Assembly: GCA_027039295.1 (NCBI GenBank)
Contig: JALWEW010000012.1
Coordinates: 1 to 5,705, forward strand
Origin: Acidilobaceae archaeon
GTDB taxonomy: Archaea > Thermoproteota > Thermoprotei_A > Sulfolobales > Acidilobaceae
Reading direction: 5' to 3'
Length of the DNA stretch: 5,705 bases
Each line of letters starts with the position of its first letter. Position 1 is the stretch's first letter. Made by a program: the position numbers and the translations under genes. A model generated the notes under the pieces. That model saw nothing but the letters and a program-made list of their open reading frames with translations, was not told the origin of the DNA and did no database searches. Positions 5,704 through 5,705 of the stretch are shown here, piece after piece.

Positions 5704-5705
5704 TT

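Overview
The window looks like chromosomal DNA from a hyperthermophilic crenarchaeon, probably of the Desulfurococcales type. The signs are high GC in most genes, heavy use of AGG/AGA for arginine and ATA/CTA codons, frequent GTG/TTG starts, an archaeal TATA box, tightly overlapping genes, and a secreted protein rich in N-glycosylation sequons. The lineage is inferred; no rRNA or other taxonomic marker is present.

Layout. (1) 1-356 (+): the 3' part of an unrecognised gene that enters from the left edge. (2) 353-2272 (-): a 639-residue secreted or surface-anchored protein. It has a signal/membrane segment, a LamG/concanavalin-like beta-sandwich region, two related CBM9/DOMON-like beta domains, and a C-terminal Pro-Glu-Pro, helix and arginine-cluster tail resembling sortase or archaeosortase sorting signals. 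Its own TATA promoter lies at about 2316-2326. (3) 2369-4086 (-): a two-gene nucleoside-salvage operon, uridine phosphorylase followed by a PfkB-family sugar/nucleoside kinase whose start lies inside the phosphorylase 3' end. (4) 4087-4160: a short divergent promoter region. (5) 4161-5703 (+): a small two-helix membrane protein overlapping a PP-loop (PAPS-reductase-family) enzyme with a large unrecognised N-terminal region and a C-terminal cysteine cluster.

How the genes work together. The phosphorylase splits uridine to uracil and ribose 1-phosphate. A PfkB kinase directly downstream could phosphorylate ribose 1-phosphate, as in the archaeal pentose bisphosphate pathway, or could act on a nucleoside; the sequence does not decide. 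The membrane protein and PP-loop enzyme are probably co-transcribed, but their job is unknown. The surface protein is lower in GC and separately promoted, so it looks like an independent unit. No RNA genes, insertion sequences or CRISPR arrays were seen. The only gene-free stretches are 2273-2368 and 4087-4160, both shorter than 100 bases.
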